NCBI RefSeq assembly: GCF_023333585.1
Contig: NZ_JAIQZN010000039.1
Location: 1 to 64,000 of the forward strand
DNA: 64,000 nucleotides
Direction: 5' to 3'
DNA from: Argonema antarcticum A004/B2
GTDB lineage: Bacteria; Cyanobacteriota; Cyanobacteriia; Cyanobacteriales; Aerosakkonemataceae
The position numbers and the translations under genes are program-made. Positions 61,588-64,000 of this stretch are shown piece by piece (position 1 is the stretch's first letter; each line of letters starts with the position of its first letter). Under the pieces are notes generated by a model. That model made no database searches. It saw nothing but the letters and a program-made list of their open reading frames with translations, and was not told where the DNA came from.

Positions 61588-61684
61588 ACTGCCCTCCTAA
61601 ATACTGCTATCTCTGAGCATAGTGTAAAAATGAAACAATTATGAAAACATCTATAAAAGGAAGCAATACTAAAGATAGACAAAA
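61588..61684. promoter_or_regulatory. Divergent promoter region of the metal transporter
   Basis: 97 bp between the divergent ATPase and binding-protein genes. It has direct repeats ATGAAACAATT and ATGAAAACATC (61630-61651) that could bind a metal-responsive regulator. I could not match them to a known Zur, Fur or MntR consensus. Confidence 0.4.
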
Positions 61685-62665
61685 GTGATTACTCACAGAA
61701 GCAGCAGACATCAATGGTTGGCAGCGGCCAGTATCTTACTCACACTCTGGCTAAGTGGATGTACGCAAACAACCCGCAACACAAGCGCAGACAGCAAGCC
61801 GAGTGTAGTCGCAACCAGCACCATCATTGCCGACTTGACAGAAGAAGTAGGGGGAAACGAAATACAGCTCAAGGGAATTCTGCAACCAGGGGCCGATCCC
61901 CACGTTTACGAACCAGTACCCGCAGACAGTGTGGCTTTGGAAAAAGCTAACCTGATTCTGTACAATGGCTACAACCTGGAGCCGGGATTGATTAAGCTGA
62001 TGAACGCCAGTGGCATGAAAGCGCGTAAGCTAGCCGTGGGGGAAGCGGTAAAATCTTTGCAGCTAGACAAAGGCAAAGGGGAAGTAGTGCCAGATCCCCA
62101 CGTTTGGGGTGATGCGGATAATGTGATTGAGATGGTGAATGCGATTCGCGATGGGTTGATTGAGCTATCACCCGAAGACAAACAGAAATTTACCCAGAAT
62201 GCGGCACAACTCACCAGTGAATTAAAACAATTGGATACATGGATAACGCAGCAGATTGCTACGATCCCAGCTGACAAGCGCAGATTGGTGACGACGCACG
62301 ATGCCTTTCAATATTATGCCCGCGCTTATGGGATGGCAGTTGTCGGTACTTTGATCGGGATCAGTACGGAGGAACAACCCAGTGCCCAAACAGTGCGGCG
62401 ACTGGTAGAGTCGGTTAAGGCGGCGGGTGTCCCAGCCATTTTTGCAGAAACAACAATTAATCCCGCTTTGATTAAGACTGTAGCCCAGGAAGCTGGGGTT
62501 AAATTAGCGCCTAAGCAACTTTATTCTGATTCAATCGGTGCTGTCGGTAGTGACGGGGATTCGTATATCAAGATGATGGTTGCCAATACGCGATCGATCG
62601 TGGAAGCTTTAGGAGGAAAGTACACCCCTTTTCAACCAACCGATCAACCCAAAACCACTTCTTGA
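61685..62665 (+). CDS. mntC: Manganese-binding lipoprotein of an ABC transporter (MntC/ZnuA family)
   Basis: A 326-residue cluster A-I binding lipoprotein. GTG start, signal peptide and LSGC lipobox (Cys26). Likely metal ligands are His in DPHVYEP (about 72), His in VPDPHVWGD (about 138), Glu in ISTEEQPSAQ (about 226-230) and Asp in LYSDSIG (about 280). The His-His-Glu-Asp set is that of MntC/PsaA; ZnuA has a third His in place of Glu. This favours manganese over zinc. It delivers the metal to the divergently encoded permease and ATPase. Confidence 0.88.
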   Translation: MITHRSSRHQWLAAASILLTLWLSGCTQTTRNTSADSKPSVVATSTIIADLTEEVGGNEIQLKGILQPGADPHVYEPVPADSVALEKANLILYNGYNLEPGLIKLMNASGMKARKLAVGEAVKSLQLDKGKGEVVPDPHVWGDADNVIEMVNAIRDGLIELSPEDKQKFTQNAAQLTSELKQLDTWITQQIATIPADKRRLVTTHDAFQYYARAYGMAVVGTLIGISTEEQPSAQTVRRLVESVKAAGVPAIFAETTINPALIKTVAQEAGVKLAPKQLYSDSIGAVGSDGDSYIKMMVANTRSIVEALGGKYTPFQPTDQPKTTS

Positions 62666-62714
62666 CGCTGAAGTTGGTAAAGTTTTGTAAACGAAGAGTA
62701 GCAGGAGTCAAGTT

Positions 62715-63182
62715 ATGTGCGTGCAGTGTGTAGTTTATTCGACCTTAATGCTTTTCATGCCAGCGCCGCAACCAGCTAATGTGGCGGCAGTTAACGTTCC
62801 AGAGGCTGTGTACAGCCAAGTTAACGCAGGGACGGTGGCTAGAGATACCCAAAGTGCGATCGCTCAAATGCTCAAAGAACTCCCGAATTCTCACGATATG
62901 AGCTTGCTGCGAGAAGAACTAAACTCGCTGTACGCACGACTGGCTACAATCAAAGATGACGCCGAAGCGCAAAACCTCATCAATAATAGTATAAGTTCTC
63001 TCTCCGAACGCCTCAAAGCTCAACCTAATTATGACCGAGTAGCCCAGGCATTGACAGCAATGCTAGTAATAGATGACGATAGTTCATTAACTAAAGCTTT
63101 AGGCTTGAAGTTATTCCATAACCCAAATAAAAGCGGCATTTCTCTTCAAAACTCAGGTAAAAAAGGAGGTTGGTTGCGCTAG
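62715..63182 (+). CDS. Hypothetical exported or membrane-anchored protein
   Basis: A 155-residue protein with a short hydrophobic N terminus (residues 3-20, CVQCVVYSTLMLFMPA). A mostly helical body follows (LREELNSLYARLATIKDDAE). It is not recognised. It follows the binding-lipoprotein gene by 49 bp on the same strand and may be co-transcribed. An ATG at 62715 with AGCAGGAG 13 bp upstream is used. Confidence 0.5.
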   Translation: MCVQCVVYSTLMLFMPAPQPANVAAVNVPEAVYSQVNAGTVARDTQSAIAQMLKELPNSHDMSLLREELNSLYARLATIKDDAEAQNLINNSISSLSERLKAQPNYDRVAQALTAMLVIDDDSSLTKALGLKLFHNPNKSGISLQNSGKKGGWLR

Positions 63183-63489
63183 ATAAGCTAACACGCATCT
63201 AATTCGGATATTTCTAATCCGGCAATCAAACCTTCAATTCCTCTCCCACTCCCCCACTCCCCCACTCTCCCACTCCCGCTAAACATCCAAATTAAATGCG
63301 TAGCAGCTTAGGAAATTTCTGGCTACCAACCTAAAAGGGGACAGTTTCGCCCCCCTAACCCCCCAACTTTGGGGGGAAATCTTCCGACCCTATCCCTTAC
63401 TCCGTAACCCTTTTCTCTCTTCCCTTTTCCCTCTTCCCTAGCCCCTAGCCCCTAGCTATAGTGGCTGCGGGATAGCTTTAAAGCATTGA
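63183..63489. repeat. Repeat-filled gap including composite repeat copy 8
   Basis: CCCACTCC tandem units (about 63244-63278), a CCCCCCAACTTTGGGGGG palindrome (63360-63377) and a half copy of the TATAGC family (63388-63460, ending CCCTAGCTATA) follow each other. The last lies 30 bp upstream of the methyltransferase start. Confidence 0.75.
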
Positions 63490-64000
63490 ATGAACAGCAA
63501 AAAACGACCTATAGGTGTAGATTTATTCGCCGGTGCCGGTGGTATGACCCTTGGCTTTGAACAAGCTGGGTTTGATGTGCTAGCTGCTGTGGAATTAGAC
63601 CCAATTCATTGTGCCACGCACGAATTCAACTTTCCATTTTGGTCTATCTTGTGCCGGGATATCACAAACATTACTGGCGCAGAAATTAGAGAGAGTTCTG
63701 GAATTGGCAATCGCGATATCGACGTTGTGTTTGGCGGTTCACCTTGCCAAGGATTTTCGTTAATAGGAAAACGCGGTTTAGACGACCCGCGCAATGCTCT
63801 TGTATTTCACTTTCATCGGTTAGTTATCGAACTAAACCCTAAGTTTTTTGTGTTTGAGAATGTGCCAGGACTTACGCTAGGTAAGCATAAGGTATTCCTC
63901 TTAGAAATTATCGATTACTTTAGAGCAAACGGATATCAAGTAGAAGAAAATTACAAAGTTCTCAACTCTGCCAATTACGGAGTACCGCAAAATCGCTCCC
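63490..64000 (+). CDS. DNA cytosine-5 methyltransferase, 5' part (cut by window edge)
   Basis: 170 codons from MNSKKRPIGVDLFAGAGGM. Motif I is DLFAGAGGM (10-18), motif IV GGSPCQGFS (about 79-87, catalytic Cys) and motif VI FENVPG (about 116-121). The frame is open to the end of the window, so the target-recognition domain and C terminus are not visible. Its sequence specificity cannot be inferred. No restriction endonuclease is visible upstream. Confidence 0.93.
   Translation, partial: MNSKKRPIGVDLFAGAGGMTLGFEQAGFDVLAAVELDPIHCATHEFNFPFWSILCRDITNITGAEIRESSGIGNRDIDVVFGGSPCQGFSLIGKRGLDDPRNALVFHFHRLVIELNPKFFVFENVPGLTLGKHKVFLLEIIDYFRANGYQVEENYKVLNSANYGVPQNRS

Overview
The window looks like a chromosomal segment of a filamentous, repeat-rich cyanobacterium. 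The HIP1 octamer GCGATCGC and its core CGATCG recur throughout. A chlorophyll synthase gene (chlG) lies near the left end, an lrtA-type hibernation factor is present, and heptanucleotide tandem repeats (STRRs) and small palindromes fill most intergenic gaps. No rRNA, tRNA or CRISPR array was recognised.

Layout. 0.2-3.3 kb (minus strand): chlG, an ArsA/Get3-like ATPase and small conserved genes, with a MITE-like element between chlG and the ATPase. 3.5-17.8 kb (plus strand): a glycan assembly and export locus. It has a Wzm-type permease, a Wzt-type ATPase with a C-terminal glycan-recognition domain, a methyltransferase, a giant sulfotransferase-GT2-coiled-coil fusion, a three-domain glycosyltransferase, a second sulfotransferase, a GT39-like membrane enzyme and a GT4 enzyme. 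18.1-19.6 kb: an RTX calcium-binding protein. 20.0-21.9 kb: a complete IS200/IS605 element with divergent tnpA and tnpB and matching end hairpins, inserted exactly between the Shine-Dalgarno and the start codon of a membrane-protein gene. 21.9-24.2 kb: that membrane protein and a dynamin-like GTPase. 24.3-29.7 kb (minus): small hypotheticals, a PD-(D/E)XK-like protein, three Uma2-family genes and a DUF790/Bax1 nuclease, followed by its XPB-like helicase partner to 31.3 kb.

31.3-46.7 kb: a chorismate-utilising enzyme, a secreted phospholipase A2-like protein with three 147-bp repeats, a betaine/osmoprotectant ABC transporter, gamma-glutamyltransferase, a scrambled region with a decayed second ggt 3' end and truncated genes, an aldo/keto reductase, an endonuclease/exonuclease/phosphatase-family membrane protein and a long coiled-coil protein. 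47.4-57.6 kb: lipB, lrtA, an MscS channel, a CheB-CheR-PAS-histidine kinase fusion, another Uma2 gene and a cation diffusion facilitator. 57.6-64 kb: an antitoxin with a beheaded BrnT-like toxin stub, an alpha/beta hydrolase, a manganese-type ABC operon carrying a PhyH-like dioxygenase, and the start of a cytosine-5 DNA methyltransferase cut by the window edge.

The most interesting points are: (1) the glycan locus, whose sulfotransferase/coiled-coil fusion has a 14-residue repeat expandable in 42-bp units and could act as a chain-capping ruler for ABC export; (2) the IS200/IS605 insertion, whose in-silico excision rebuilds a ribosome binding site and which has covarying end hairpins and a predictable TnpB guide; (3) a TATAGC-bounded composite repeat family that carries different heptamer STRRs in different copies; and (4) the dioxygenase gene inside the manganese transporter operon.
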